The notes under the pieces were generated by a model. It did not search any database and was not told where the DNA came from. It was given only the letters and a program-made list of their open reading frames with translations. Shown here piece by piece: positions 22,453-34,344 of a stretch of DNA of 64,000 nucleotides; position 1 is the first letter of the stretch, and each line of letters opens with the position of its first letter. This DNA comes from Antedon mediterranea (Eukaryota > Echinodermata > Crinoidea > Comatulida > Antedonidae): the NCBI RefSeq assembly GCF_964355755.1, contig NC_092675.1:10989312-11053311 (forward strand), read 5' to 3'. A program made the translations under genes and the position numbers.

Positions 22453-23559
22453 AAGGTCAACATTTTAATACGCGTATTAGTTAACAAATAAATGCAAAGT
22501 TGTCCAAACTATGATATTGATGGTTTTACAAGTAATCAAATTATTTGATTAGTAAAGTTATGTTATTTCATTATAATACTGTATTTAATCAAATCAGACT
22601 TCGATCAGGATAGGAAGCGAATAGGAAGAGATAAGGGTTCAAAGTTCAAAATTGACCAATTATAACAATGTATTATATACATATGTATTATAACCAATTT
22701 ATTAAAGTTCAATTTGGTATTTTAATACATTTGTATGGTTATATGTATTGTATGGTGTTATTCAGTCGCCTTATAAAACAAATACTTTGCAATTAAAGTC
22801 AAATGTCAATATTGACCAATCACACAATTTGCATTTAAAACCAAATAAAAACTAACATTTAAGACAAAATGTTATGTTTTATCATTCTGTTAAGACATCT
22901 ATCAATCATACACAATCAAAAGAGCACATTTATCATTACACAAGTTGACATGGGTCAAAGGTCAACATTTGAATAAATGATATACTAAATAATGCAAAGT
23001 TATTCAAACTATGAGATCAATGTTCATAAATGTAATCACGTTATTTGATCAGTGAAGTTATGGTATTTTTATATTTTTTCTAGTGCGCATTATTTTAAAT
23101 GTATTAATATAATACTGTAAAATAAATAATAAAATTAATATTATGACGATTAAAATGTTATGATGTTAAAATGTTGCGCTGACCTTCAATGATTTGCCAC
23201 TATACAGTTGCATTTATTAGGGCTACAATATTCGTTTTTGGAAAATAAACTACTATTCATCAGAACCAGAGAATACCAATTCGTACAGGATAGGGCATAG
23301 GCAGATCCAGGTGGCCAAACTCAATCCACAACTCACTACACAGACAGACCACAATTTTTATATAGTTTGGCCCATACAGGAAAGCGTTTCCTGTATACAA
23401 AGGATTCTAAAATAACCTATATGGATTTGCCCGAATGAACCCTCTAAGGACCCTTTTGGGATCTCTATGTGGTGTGCTACATAAGGCCCTGTATTAGAAA
23501 TTAGTATGGGGTAAATAGTTCATAGATGAACTTTGGAATAAAACTAAATGTGCACCCTC

Positions 23560-24076
23560 AATCTTTAAATAACATTTATGGATTTGCCCAAATGAACCCA
23601 AGGGCCGGTCGTTCTCCATGGATGGACATTAAGCCCCATAATGGAAATATAAGGGGTGACACTGTGAGTTAATACAGATAGGCGCGGCCCATGAATTAAG
23701 CTGCCTGTGCACTCTCGACCCTTGAGGAAAATTTATGGATTTGCCCAAATTAACCCAAGGGCCGGTCCTCCATGGACATTAAGCCCCATAATGGAAATAT
23801 AATGGGTGACACTGTGGGTTTATATAGACAGGCAGAACCATGGAATAAAGCTGCCTGTGCACTCTCGATCCTTAAGGAACACTTATGGATTTGCCCAAAT
23901 TAACCCAAGGGCTGGTCCTCCATGGATGGACATTAAGCCCCATAATGGAAATATAATGGGTGACACTGTGGGTTTATATAGACAGGCACATGGAATAAAG
24001 CTGCCTGTGCACTCTCGATCCTTAAGGAACACTTATGGATTTACCCAAATTAACCCCCAAAGGCCGGTACATGGAT
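23560..24076 (+). repeat. About 150-bp tandem array in the long-TIR element
   Basis: Three full units and a partial one. The marker AAGCTGCCTGTGCACTCTCG recurs at about 23699, 23848 and 23998, with TATGGATTTGCCCAAAT and CATTAAGCCCCATAATGG in each unit. A more diverged unit starts near 23415. The ORF reading across it repeats the same peptide and is an artefact. Confidence 0.9.
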
Positions 24077-24127
24077 GGATACCTGATTGAAATTGCTCAA
24101 AAGAAAGACATTGTGCTGTATAGTAAT

Positions 24128-24391
24128 AGTATTATTCCCCTTCCACACCTCTTTGAATTAAATCCGCCCTGATAGGCTCTTATGTACAGGATTTCAAGGC
24201 AATAATCACACTTGCATTTTTCAAACATTAGATTGAATAAAAATATCTATTATAAACATAGTATTATTCCCCTTCCACACCTCTTTGAATTAAATCCGCC
24301 CTGATAGGCTCTTATGTACAGGATTTCAAGGCAATAATCACACTTGCATTTTTCAAACATTAGATTGAATAAAAATATCTATTATAAACAA
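24128..24391 (+). repeat. 132-bp exact-looking tandem duplication
   Basis: AGTATTATTCCCCTTCCACA begins at 24128 and again at 24260. The two 132-bp copies appear identical by eye, so the duplication is recent compared with its diverged surroundings. Confidence 0.92.
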
Positions 24392-25699
24392 TTTGCCGTA
24401 ATCTCTATGCCATGTCGTTATTTAGATGAGAAAAACAGGTAAAAGGTTAAAATTACAGAAAAATAGGTGTTTCAGTCACTTTTTGAAAAAAATTTTGCAT
24501 TATGGCAAGTATAAACATATATATTGTGAACAATTTGACACCAAAATTGGCTCCTTACGACAAATATTTATTAATTTATGTTTTTATAACCTTATTCAAT
24601 TATGTCAAAGGTTAATAACCACACTTCTGGTCATTTTCAAGCAATATCATCTGTTATACTGAATATAAATGTATATCTTGGGAGCAATTTGCTCCTATTT
24701 TTAATTCTCTCCGACCTGCCGTTACTTAGATATAGCAAAAAGAGGTCAAAGGTCAAAATTGCTAACAATGGGGTTTCCGGTCAATTTTTCAAAGAAAGTT
24801 CTGTTAGAGCTAATATAAACATATACATTGTGAACAATCTGACACCAAAATTATCTCACTACGTCCAGAATTTCCAGAGATATAGCATGTTTTTATATTG
24901 GTAAATTTTGAACTTTGACCCCTTATATCTTGAAAACGCTTCCTATCCTGATCGATTACCTTCCATATTCGTAATCTACGGAAAATTCTGGTCTAGAAAA
25001 GTTGGATGGCAATTTGTCCCCTTTCGGGTGGTGATATCCCCCCTCCTGCCACCGGACTATTAGTAGCAGTTACAGCAAACGTATTTTTATTCTCAGGTGC
25101 CTGCTCTGGAAAAATATTCATCAAATCATTAAGCAAAAAGAATCATTTCCTAGAATAATTTGTCTTAATTGTAATCTAGTGTCATCTTCTCCATTGAGTC
25201 GTCTGGTAAATAAAATGGCAGTTCACCGGCTCCGAGCGAACCAATCTTATATTCTTCATAGCATTACAAGAAATCTCTCCATAAACCTATTACAATATCA
25301 TAAAAGAATATTATTTACCTTTTATACAGTAGTAAAATAACGTTAGACATTATCAATTACATACTATTCTAGTTCAGGCCTAATTTCAGTACAAATAATC
25401 AACAAAACATCCCATTCTGCCGCCATGTTCAGTAGCTAGCATACCTACAGTATGCACACACAGGTGAATGACCATACACCATAATAAGCAACATATAATA
25501 TCAGTTCACTAGTTAATTAACATGGTAAATATAAGTATAATAGGATTACTGTATGAATCAATCACATTATCTTAGGGTATTCTAATATGATTTCAATGCA
25601 TTTTATCTACAATATATTTCAATGTACCAAAAATCTTCTCTTACTCTAGCTTCTATCGCCGGTGAACTATGCTGAAACCTCGTACATGTAACCTTATAT

Positions 25700-25960
25700 A
25701 GTACAGTACCAAAATACATCTGTAACATTATATAGTTCAATTAAATACCGCCCTCCATATTACTGTAATTTGCTTATTTTAATATCAATAAAATATGTCA
25801 TTAGATGGTAGATCAAGTACCTTTGAAAACTTGATAAATACCACAAAAATGTATATTAATCGGCCCACAAAGTGAGACTTTTCAGCCCATAGATGGGTAA
25901 ATCATCAGATCAAAAGTGGGTCGAATCATCTCTTGAACTGGTATCTGTTTATAGTATGTA
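25700..25960. mobile_element. Diverged fragment of the GATTCGGCCC-array family
   Basis: Shares TCAATAAAATA, ACCTTTNAAAACTTGATAAA and TCGGCCCACAAAGTG(A/G)GA with the right half of the complete element at 53722-54295. The terminal motifs have decayed to forms such as GGGTCGAATCATC. Confidence 0.5.
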
Positions 25961-27582
25961 GGCCTTTGTAGTCCTATAGTGCTTATATTTACATAAGTGT
26001 ACAAATCTTTAAATTACATTTGCAAGTTTTTATTTATTAAATTGTATTTAAATTTGAATTTAACCAAAATAGGCGTAGGTACAAAAATCAAATTTAAAAG
26101 AAACAATGGATATCCAGTTTAAAGTAAACTAAATCCTAAGGTGCTTCAATTATTAGATATCGATTGTACTGAAGAAGAGGAGAGTGTCCATCCTAAATAA
26201 CATCTTCATATCGATTAAACAACTGTCACCTTAATTTGCAATATTACAGGAGAGAACATAGTTACATAACAAAACTGCCTAACATGCTACCAAAAACAAG
26301 GAGCAAAACCCAAACACTTACATTACAACATTATCAATTCAAGGGTTATTTACAATTTACAATATTTGACAACATCATTAAAGCAAGAAATAACAAAGAT
26401 TTGTCATTCAATTATGTTTTCACAATTTCTGTAGTAGTTAAATAGCATATTTTCTACCCTAGTACTGACCTAAAAGGTTCCAAGTAATGTATTACTGCAT
26501 TTACTTAAAAGTTTGATCTCCATTTGTAATAATGCAATGAGGAATTTACTGGCAAGCATGTTTGTCATGGTAAATGTACAGTTGCCACCGCCAAACTAAA
26601 AAAGGCTATCAATACCATCGACGAAAACTTTGTTCAGGCAACTCATATTCCAGGGTCTACAGAAGATGTCTGACACAATCTTATACAAAACACTGAAACT
26701 GAAGAACCCTGTATTTATACCCCAGAAAGAGTAAGTACGATTTTTGTCATAGCATATTATATATATATATAGCATCAGAAATTCAATAAATATAATTTGT
26801 GAATACTATTGGTTTTTAAAATATTTCCAGCCAATTTGAGTTGCCATAACAACCAATCTCAAGCAATGGTGTAAGCAAAGATGAGCGTATGAGGTATTAA
26901 AAACATAAAGGAGCCGATAAAGTGTTGCACATTCACGAATTGAAGTTAGTCAATCTATTTTAGAAACAACAACTCATCGCCCAAATGTGGATGAATGTTT
27001 GGCACTTGTCGGCGATTGTCATCTTGCTTGGGCAAAGTTGCGGAAGCTACAGAGGTAAAATTCAATCAATTGTAAAATATACAAATATGTTTACTTTAGA
27101 TTAATTTGTTTATTTGAAAGGTTTCATAAAAAAAGTCAATACATGTACAGTCAGGGATGTAGCTACAGAAATCTGAGGGTGGCTACATTTTTTTTAGAAA
27201 AAAATGTTTTGTACCGGCAACGTTCGAGAGTGATCGGGTAATTAAGAGGGGGGTTTTTGTGGGAGGAGGGGGAAGAGAGATCAAGGTGGGAAGCTCATTA
27301 TTAACATTTTGTTAAATAACTATATTTGTTGGTGTATGTGGCCTTAGCAGTGTTCAGTAAACAAATAAAAATAGCCTTATTTCAATTTAAGAATTTTATT
27401 TAAAAAGGACAATAATAGGCCTAGTATAACAATAGTAGGGGTCTAGTATTCACTTTGTTCAGAACGTAGCTGACCTACAATATATTGTTCGAATCGTAGT
27501 CGGCGGCATACTACGTCGATCATAAGGTAGAGTTAAAAGTCCACTGTCAATTCAACGTCTTTTTAGAAGCATGGCAATGCGC

Positions 27583-27602
27583 GCACACACACACACACAC
27601 AC
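27583..27602 (+). repeat. (CA)n microsatellite
   Basis: A run of about ten CA dinucleotides preceded by GCGCG. Confidence 0.9.
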
Positions 27603-29039
27603 AATGTATTTTTTCGCTAATTAAAATACTACCTAAATTTTGTAGCCACCCTATGCACCCTATGCATGACGGCATGGGTCTCATTGACATATAAGACTTG
27701 AACCTAGGCGGCCTACCTATGCTCTAAATTATTTAATCCTACCTTTAGGTTAGCGAAACACTGACGCCTAGGAACATTAAGAAAATATATGCAAAATCAA
27801 TAATTATATATATTCCATGTTAAGATTTAACATAAAATTTAAACAAAAAAGCCCGACCATAATGTGGAGGAAAAAAAGTCAGTTACGTTTGATGCTGGCC
27901 ACAGAGCCTTGAAATTTGGTCATGCTAATATTTGTTATGAACACGCTTTAGTGGTAATTTTAACTTTATATATTTATAGATATATTTATTTTTCCAAAAA
28001 CAAGTTAAAATCAAATAAAACTTTTCAATCATAGCAACCCGTCAAAACACTGTTACATCAGAGGGCGGAATGTACGTATTGGCACGCCCACAGGAGAACA
28101 ATGAGTATTGAACAACAACAGACAGAACATCATGCCAGAGCCTTTGAAATATTAAAGAATATGATTCTATAAAGCATAGAAATGGGTTTATTATTTGTTT
28201 GAGAAATAATGTATGCGAATTTAAATGTATTGTTTGTTTAGTAAAAATAAGTTTTAAAGTATTATGGAGAGACAGGTTGTCAAAATGTTAGGTTAGAAGA
28301 CACAGCTTTGCGCTAGTTACTAGCTGCATTATGGAAGTATTTTTCCATATGTGTTTGATCCAAAAAAATGACCGTGGTAATAATGCTTGTAAAACGCCTT
28401 TGAACATGATTGCTCATGAAAAGGGCTCTATATAAATGTGGTATTATTATTATTATATATAAGACATATAGCCCTCACCTAGTTCAAGAACACTATCATT
28501 GCTTGATGGTGACTATCAGGTAATTATTTACACAGTCAAAAAGAACACCTTGCAAAAGAAATTTCAAGATGCGTTTTTAGGAAATCTTTATTGAGAATTG
28601 AAATTGATCAAGTTAAAATAAAATGTTTATATTAAACAGAATAAGAAAAAACCAAATGTTATTATTTCTATTCAACTTTTAGGTTTTTATAGTGCCATGC
28701 TTTCACATTTCTTTTCGCGTTTCCAAAAAAAACTTGTTCTGATGAAGGCAGAGGGCAACATTATTTATAAATATATTTTTTTAGTTTTCGCAGCTAAACT
28801 CCGAAAATGGCACAACAAAATGTGAGAAAGCTATTTAAGAGGCTTAAGAAATGAAAGTAACATCAAAGGAGAAAATTCAAAAGAAGGAGGCAGAGTACAC
28901 AGAATTTGAAGAGGACCTGTCTGCTTTCATGAAGAGGAAGGACAACGCATTTTTAATAACTTTTGGTGTTGATCCTTTCTTTGATGTCATCAATCCATTT
29001 TCTACGAGGTCTGCTTCTCCCTCATTCAGCCTCGCTGTT

Positions 29040-29340
29040 TAGCGAAGGCCACCGCGGCACAGCAGCGCTTCTGTAAACTTTGCCATGCCATACTCTTTTC
29101 CCACTCTATTTGCTTCTTCTAGTAATCTCTGCAAATAATTATTACTACTGACTAAGAGGACAGTTTCGTCCGCATACCTAAATGTAATTGATGTTTATGC
29201 CTCCTATATTGACACCATTCAGATGTTCTACCTGTCCCTATATATCTGTTATGAGTATAGATTGAGCAAGGATGGGGACAGAAGGCATGTCTACACTGTG
29301 GTATACACAATAAAGTTTTACGCACACTTGCACCATCTCT
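29040..29340 (-). mobile_element. Non-LTR retrotransposon (LINE) reverse-transcriptase fragment, frameshifted
   Basis: Read on the minus strand in more than one frame, this piece contains a CLLSPSLLNLYS-like motif (about 29290-29250), then GVNIGGIN, then RYADETVLL (about 29180-29155). These are the order and spacing of RT motifs in non-LTR retrotransposons, where the catalytic box is normally (Y/F)ADD; here it reads YADE. Two frameshifts and a stop break it, so it is a dead fragment. It abuts gypsy integrase sequence at about 29340, so one inserted in or recombined with the other. Confidence 0.7.
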
Positions 29341-31260
29341 TCCCAATCGGATTCAACAAGTTTACAATCAAATTTAAGTTGAGGTAATTTATCTCTTAGC
29401 TCACGCTTTAGTAGCATATCATGCCTTGCCCCCATAACTGTTTGAGGCGTTGTCCGATAAACAAATAGTAGAACATTTGAGAACTCTTTATGCCAATCTT
29501 TCCCTTCTAGTTTTGCAGTTCTAATTGGTTTAAGTATGGTTTCTTTAACCTTTCAACCCCACCATTTGATTGAGGCCACAGCGGTTATAGCAAGATACTC
29601 AAGAGAATCTTCAAATTCTTTGGACGCGAAGGAGGACCATTGTCGGTTTTAATACTCTACAGAAGACCATGCGTGTTAAACACACCTTGCAACGCTTTTA
29701 TAACATGCGCAGCATCAGTTTTACGCAACAAAATAGCCGCTGGCCATCGGAAATAATAATTACAACCAACAATTTTTAAGTGGGTGGAATTTCCAACAAA
29801 TCAATTGCCAAATCATTCCAAGGACCCTCTGGCAACTCTGTACGTTTTAAGGGTTCTGGTCTTGGGTGACCAGATACTAATTGACACGGTCTACAAGATC
29901 TAATAAAATTTTCATTTTCTTTCAATATTTAGGCCACATGACTTTGTACGGACCATACCTTGGTGTTCCCAGTGAGCCAATTCAAGTGCACAATTAACTA
30001 AGGTTCTTGGAATCACAATTCTACTACCATTCATAATTAACCTTCCATAAATTCATAAATCGTTTTTAGCACTTGTAAACCATGGATCATTACAATTTGA
30101 CCAGTCTCTCGAAATAATAAGCCTCTCAATATTATTTTAAAATGGATCTTTCGCGGTTTCTCTTTCAATTTTACGAGCCGTTATAGCATTAGGTAGAGCA
30201 TCTATTATCGCATTATAAGCAAAATCATTAGAATGAAAAAAACGAAAAGAACGTCCGCATAATTTTCAGAGCCTTTTACATATTCAATTGAAAAAGAAAA
30301 ATTGTTGTAAAACAAATACCATCGCTCAATCGAGCTGACGGTGGTCTAGATTTTGGCTTTAACACGAATAATAACGGTTTATGGTTTGTCCGAACTACAA
30401 ATTTAATTCCAATTAGATAAAGCTGTAATTTCTCACAAGCCCACTTAATACCTAAAGCGTGGTTCCCACTTGCGACGCAACGCAAGGGCGTAACGCAACG
30501 CAAGTGAATTGACCAATGACAAGCGATGGCTTATTCGCTTGTGATTGCTAACTGTCTATAACTTCGCTTGTCATTGGTTAAAACGCTTGCGTTGCGTTTA
30601 CGTCCTTGCGTTACGTTCTAGTGGGAACCAAGCTTAAGGTTTCTCTTTCAAACTGGGAATATCTACTTTCAGTGTCATTTAATTTTCTACTTATGAAATA
30701 AACTGATTTCCAATCATTACCATGACATTTCTGTGAAACGGCACCCAACCCAAAAGGAGAGGAGTCAGTTGACTTGTCGGATTTCGTTTTCTTGTCGCTT
30801 TTCTTTTTATTAATTTTTTTTGTGCGATAACAAACTTCAAAATGGCTTGTGTTTCGACTTAACACAGTTTCTTGCAAAATGGCCTTTCAAATTACAGCGA
30901 TAACAGAGCATCTCTTTTCGATCATTCTTGCTTTTACCACTGTTTCGTGCACCATGTCTATAATCAGTTTACATTAGACTCGGCACCAAATGTTGAAACA
31001 AACCTATTGTTATAAACAGCAGTTATTTCTAAAAGTTTATTTAAAGTTAGACTCTCTTGCCTCAAAACTTTGTTTTATAAAGTACTTTATCGGTTAATTT
31101 TTAAATCATTTTATCACAAACCTGATTATCCTCCTCTTCTTTGAACTCGCAATCCTTGGCCAAAACCATAACTTGTGTTGCAAAATTGTTTATCGTCGTC
31201 GCCATTATTCCACTGACCTGCAACATGCTGCATTAACTTCGGCATACTGAATTCGAAATC
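29340..31260 (-). mobile_element. Internally deleted Ty3/gypsy-type retrotransposon relic
   Basis: Minus-strand order from 31260 down: a gag-like segment ending LRQESLTLNKLLEI (about 31140-31020), a CCHC zinc knuckle CYRCNLKGHFARNC (about 30920-30875), then directly an RNase H region with DSSPFGLGAV and SRKLNDTE (about 30770-30670) continuing as HKPLLFVLKPKS (about 30390-30350). After that come integrase pieces: GPWNDLAIDL (about 29835-29800), KTDNGPPF (about 29655-29630) and a C-terminal ELRDKLPQL (about 29400-29375). Protease and reverse transcriptase are missing between the zinc knuckle and RNase H. Frameshifts are frequent and no LTRs are seen. A MITE splits RNase H at 30456-30634. The domains are individually recognisable, so the class is fairly secure. 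Confidence 0.85.
30456..30634. mobile_element. PIF/Harbinger-like MITE inserted in gypsy RNase H
   Basis: A 179-bp element with near-perfect inverted ends AGCGTGGTTCCCACT / AGCTTGGTTCCCACT and repeated CGTAACGCAACGCAAG motifs, flanked by TAA on both sides (30453-30455 and 30635-30637). A TWA target duplication with short inverted ends fits PIF/Harbinger MITEs. The RNase H reading on either side is continuous if the insert and one TAA are discounted, which fixes the boundaries. Confidence 0.9.
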
Positions 31261-31799
31261 CTTGTCGCCAAAAATGATGTGATATACACAATAAACTTCA
31301 ATCAAATAGAATGTGATATTCCCCTCGCCTATATCAATAAATTGGAGTCAAAGACTAGCTTTGTAGAATTATTCACCTAATTTGCTATAATACACAGTCA
31401 AATTAATCTTACTAAGAGTATGACCGATGACAACATTTCCAAAATTGGTATTAGTGCAAGAATATTTTTAATAATGCAAAGTACCAAAATAATGAAAAAA
31501 CAATAATGATTGTTTTCTTTTTTTTTCAGTAAAGGACATAAAAGAATTCCTGAATTCCCAAAACCTATATGCTGGAGCACTATGTTGTAGGTCAGCTTCG
31601 CAGAGTGGGACTATTGAGCGAGCAAGGTGGCAAACTCATTCATGACAGTTTTAAGATGAAGAGTTGTCACTGGAATGAGAAACCCAGTCATAGCACTCTC
31701 TGTTGTTATGAAGTCACACCTCACCTCACACCTTTTGTGAACCGGAAATATAAAACAAAGTGGTTCGTCCTTAAAGTAGAAATTCCAAATCCAATCAAA

Positions 31800-33495
31800 A
31801 ATTTCCGTCACTGTGGCATAAGCTCGTACCCAAAATTCACACAGTATGTTCAGAATATAGTGAAATGATCATTTCTTGATGTTGCGTTGTGCAAAATCCG
31901 GGAAAACATTTATGCACAATTTTTATCAGCCTGCGAATGCGACGAAGCATGACCAAAATTACGATACACAGTTAGCGCCTGTAAACAAATATACAAATTA
32001 ATAAAGCTATGAAACCTATGGTAATTAACTGTTATAGCATAATCTAAGTATAGATATTCAAATATAATGCAGAACCCATACGATTTGTTAGTTATTGCCT
32101 CTTTTTTAAGTGGCAAAAAATATTCATGATTCTGGGCAATGTCAATTAGAGTAAGAAGAAAACCAATCATTAAAATGAGCAAAATCCATTTTGCATATAC
32201 AATAAGATGCTACTTTTACTTTTTCAAACACTAAAAGCGTACCACCGAAAAGTTTGGGATTGGTCTGAATCGGAAAATATTTTCTTGTTTTTCCTTTCAC
32301 CCTCACCCCAATGCAGGGCAGGATTCTCTCTGAATCCGTCGTGTGTGAAGTTTTTGAAACTGAATAAACATCATCCTCCACGACCTTTTATATTAGTTCA
32401 CAGACACTTGCATGAATACAGAGTATTCAAAAGTCAAAATATTTTCTTGTTTTCCCATTCATATTTATATTATATAAAAAAGAGTAAATTTTGCTGGCTC
32501 TATCCTCTTGAATATCCATATATGTGCGATGTGCAAGGTTCATGAGAAACGACATCATCGATGTTTATCTTCGTTTCGTCTGAATACAGTATTATAATCT
32601 AAGGATCCTTGGAGCGTAGGCCTATGATATTATTACACAAAAGCATAAAAAACGATCGGGCCACAGCAATACAGTGACGAGGAAGTCAGAGGAAATCAAA
32701 CATTCATTTTTGAACAAATATTGTTCGTTCAGGTCTCTTCAAATAAAATCAATGTGTTCGACATTTTGTCATTGTCATGCTGACACGGCTATAAGCCCAC
32801 CCTGACTAATTTTCATGCAAAATGAGGTAGCCCACCCACCAATAATTTGAAGATCTACAGTAGGTGCCGTAATACATTATTTTGCATTTATTTTGTGATA
32901 GTCGACCTGTCTGGCAACTTCCATACTACGCATATTATAACCAAGCTAGGCTAATAAAAGCTAGGCCATAACAGGTCTAGCGGTCTTGTTCTGTTTCATC
33001 GTGGGCGAAGATCACTGCACACACTACGCTCGAATCACAAGTCGTCAAAACGGAAACCCCTATACTAGGCCCTATTTTGTATCGGCTGCCATAAACCGGC
33101 TTATTAAATTTCTTTGGTACATTTTTATCTAACGAACATTGTATACTTGATTTTCTGCTTGATAAACTCTTGTTCAATTGACATTTTAAATAAGATATTT
33201 AAGATAAATGACAAGAACTAGGCCTATATAACTTTAATTTTTCTGATATTCTCTCATAGCTTTAATATATTTAATGTATTTGTATACGTTGTATTGTAAT
33301 TTTGGTCACGCTTCGTCACATTCGCAGTAAACATGAGGTGGGTAAAAAATTGCATATAAAAGTCAAATTTTCCCTTTATTAAATCCCAGATTATGCACGA
33401 CGCAACATCAGGAAATTAGCTTTCCAATATATTCTATATTCTCAACATACTATGTTAATTTCAATAGGGTACGAGCTTATGCCATGGTTAGGGTG
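31800..33495. mobile_element. Possible element with diverged terminal inverted repeats (about 170-230 bp)
   Basis: About 31808-31975 matches 33255-33490 in inverted orientation: GGCATAAGCTCGTACCC, CAGTATGTT(C/G)AGAATATAG, TGATGTTGCGT(T/C)GTGCA and GACGAAGC(A/G)TGACCAAAATT occur in order on both. The copies are diverged with indels, so this is an old element. No flanking duplication was found and the exact termini are unclear. Confidence 0.5.
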
Positions 33496-34261
33496 ATTTT
33501 TGACTGTACTACACAAATTATCTGCAATCCACAGTGTTATCTTATCTGTATTGAATTGTTTTCTTTCAGATCACAATGAAGAATGGGGTTAGTAAGCCTA
33601 CTTGATGAGGTACTGCTGTTGCTCTAGCCTTCAACCTGTCTAATAAAACTCTCCTCCTGTAGCTGGTAGTACTGTAATAATAAATGAATAATAATAATGA
33701 ATGTTCATGAGTGTAATGGTACAAATAAAAGCATGAGGTGAAATATAACCTTTCCACTAAATGCCATTATTTGTACCTTTACACGTATATAAAACATTCT
33801 TTGTTTGTTTTATATAACAAAAAGATTACTGTCATTTGAATCAGATGGAATAAAAGGTAGAAAAATATATACATTAATAAAACAGAAATAGAATATTTTA
33901 TATTGTCTCTTAGTGTACGTGAATTCTGTAATCCGATTGGTCAATATGTATGAGATATAATTCCGTATTACATGTTTCATGTTTCTATGCGTGCGTTGTT
34001 TATGTATTGTATTGTATTTTTATCGTTAAGTGCATGTGTAGTTGTGATTTCGTATATGAACCCGTGTTCGACAGTCCGTAAAAAAAGCTAATCGTAATTG
34101 TCAAAAGCTCCCTATTGTTGTGATAGCTAGAGGTCAAAATGGATGGAAGCTTAGACCCAAGTTTAATTAAATTTATACACAAGATACTGTAAATTTTTGT
34201 TTTTTTTCTTTGTCTCTTGTCCAATTGCTTATACAGTATGTGTACACTAAGAGATAAAATT

Positions 34262-34344
34262 GTTGCACCCTGCTTGTTCTTACGAAATACGGGAAATATC
34301 TACGTTCTGGTTCCATATTCCATGAGGCCGAAGCAGGGTGTAAC
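34262..34344. repeat. Short inverted-repeat element
   Basis: GTTGCACCCTGCTT at the left is matched by its reverse complement with one mismatch (AAGCAGGGTGTAAC) 55 bp later. It may be a very short MITE remnant or a hairpin. Confidence 0.6.

Larger units (their letters stand above)
21962..25059. mobile_element. 3.1-kb element with long (about 170 bp) terminal inverted repeats
   Basis: Both ends begin TAGTCCGGTGGCAGGAGG and stay alike for about 170 bp, including GGGGACAAATTGCCATNCAA, TAGATTACGAATATGGAAGG and GATCAGGATAGGAAGCG. TTA is repeated just outside (21959-21961 and 25060-25062), the target size and sequence used by PIF/Harbinger elements, though 3 bp is weak evidence. The interior is all repeats: an internal segmental duplication (about 22070-22500 and 22600-23040), a 24-bp triplet, a 150-bp array and a 132-bp duplication. 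No transposase is visible, so this looks like a large non-autonomous element. Confidence 0.75.
25063..29039. other. Mostly non-coding stretch with possible coding relics
   Basis: I find no intact gene. A diverged relative of the GATTCGGCCC-array family lies at about 25700-25960. Short peptide-like stretches occur at about 26546-26660 and 26930-27054 (plus strand; the latter ends at a GTAAAA donor-like site) but have no recognisable domain and stop codons nearby. A (CA)n run lies at 27583-27602 and a (TA)n run near 26757. A 63-codon ORF at 28851-29042 starts with a Lys/Glu-rich helix-like segment and is cut at the LINE border; its identity is unknown. Confidence 0.4.

Noticed and set aside
26546-27054. 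Exon-like peptide stretches on the plus strand
   Set aside because: No family recognised, stops close by and no matching pair of splice sites; kept only as a note in the non-coding stretch.
31569-31868. 99-codon plus-strand ORF
   Set aside because: No recognised motif, an opposing ORF of similar length overlaps it, and its end runs into an inverted-repeat element.
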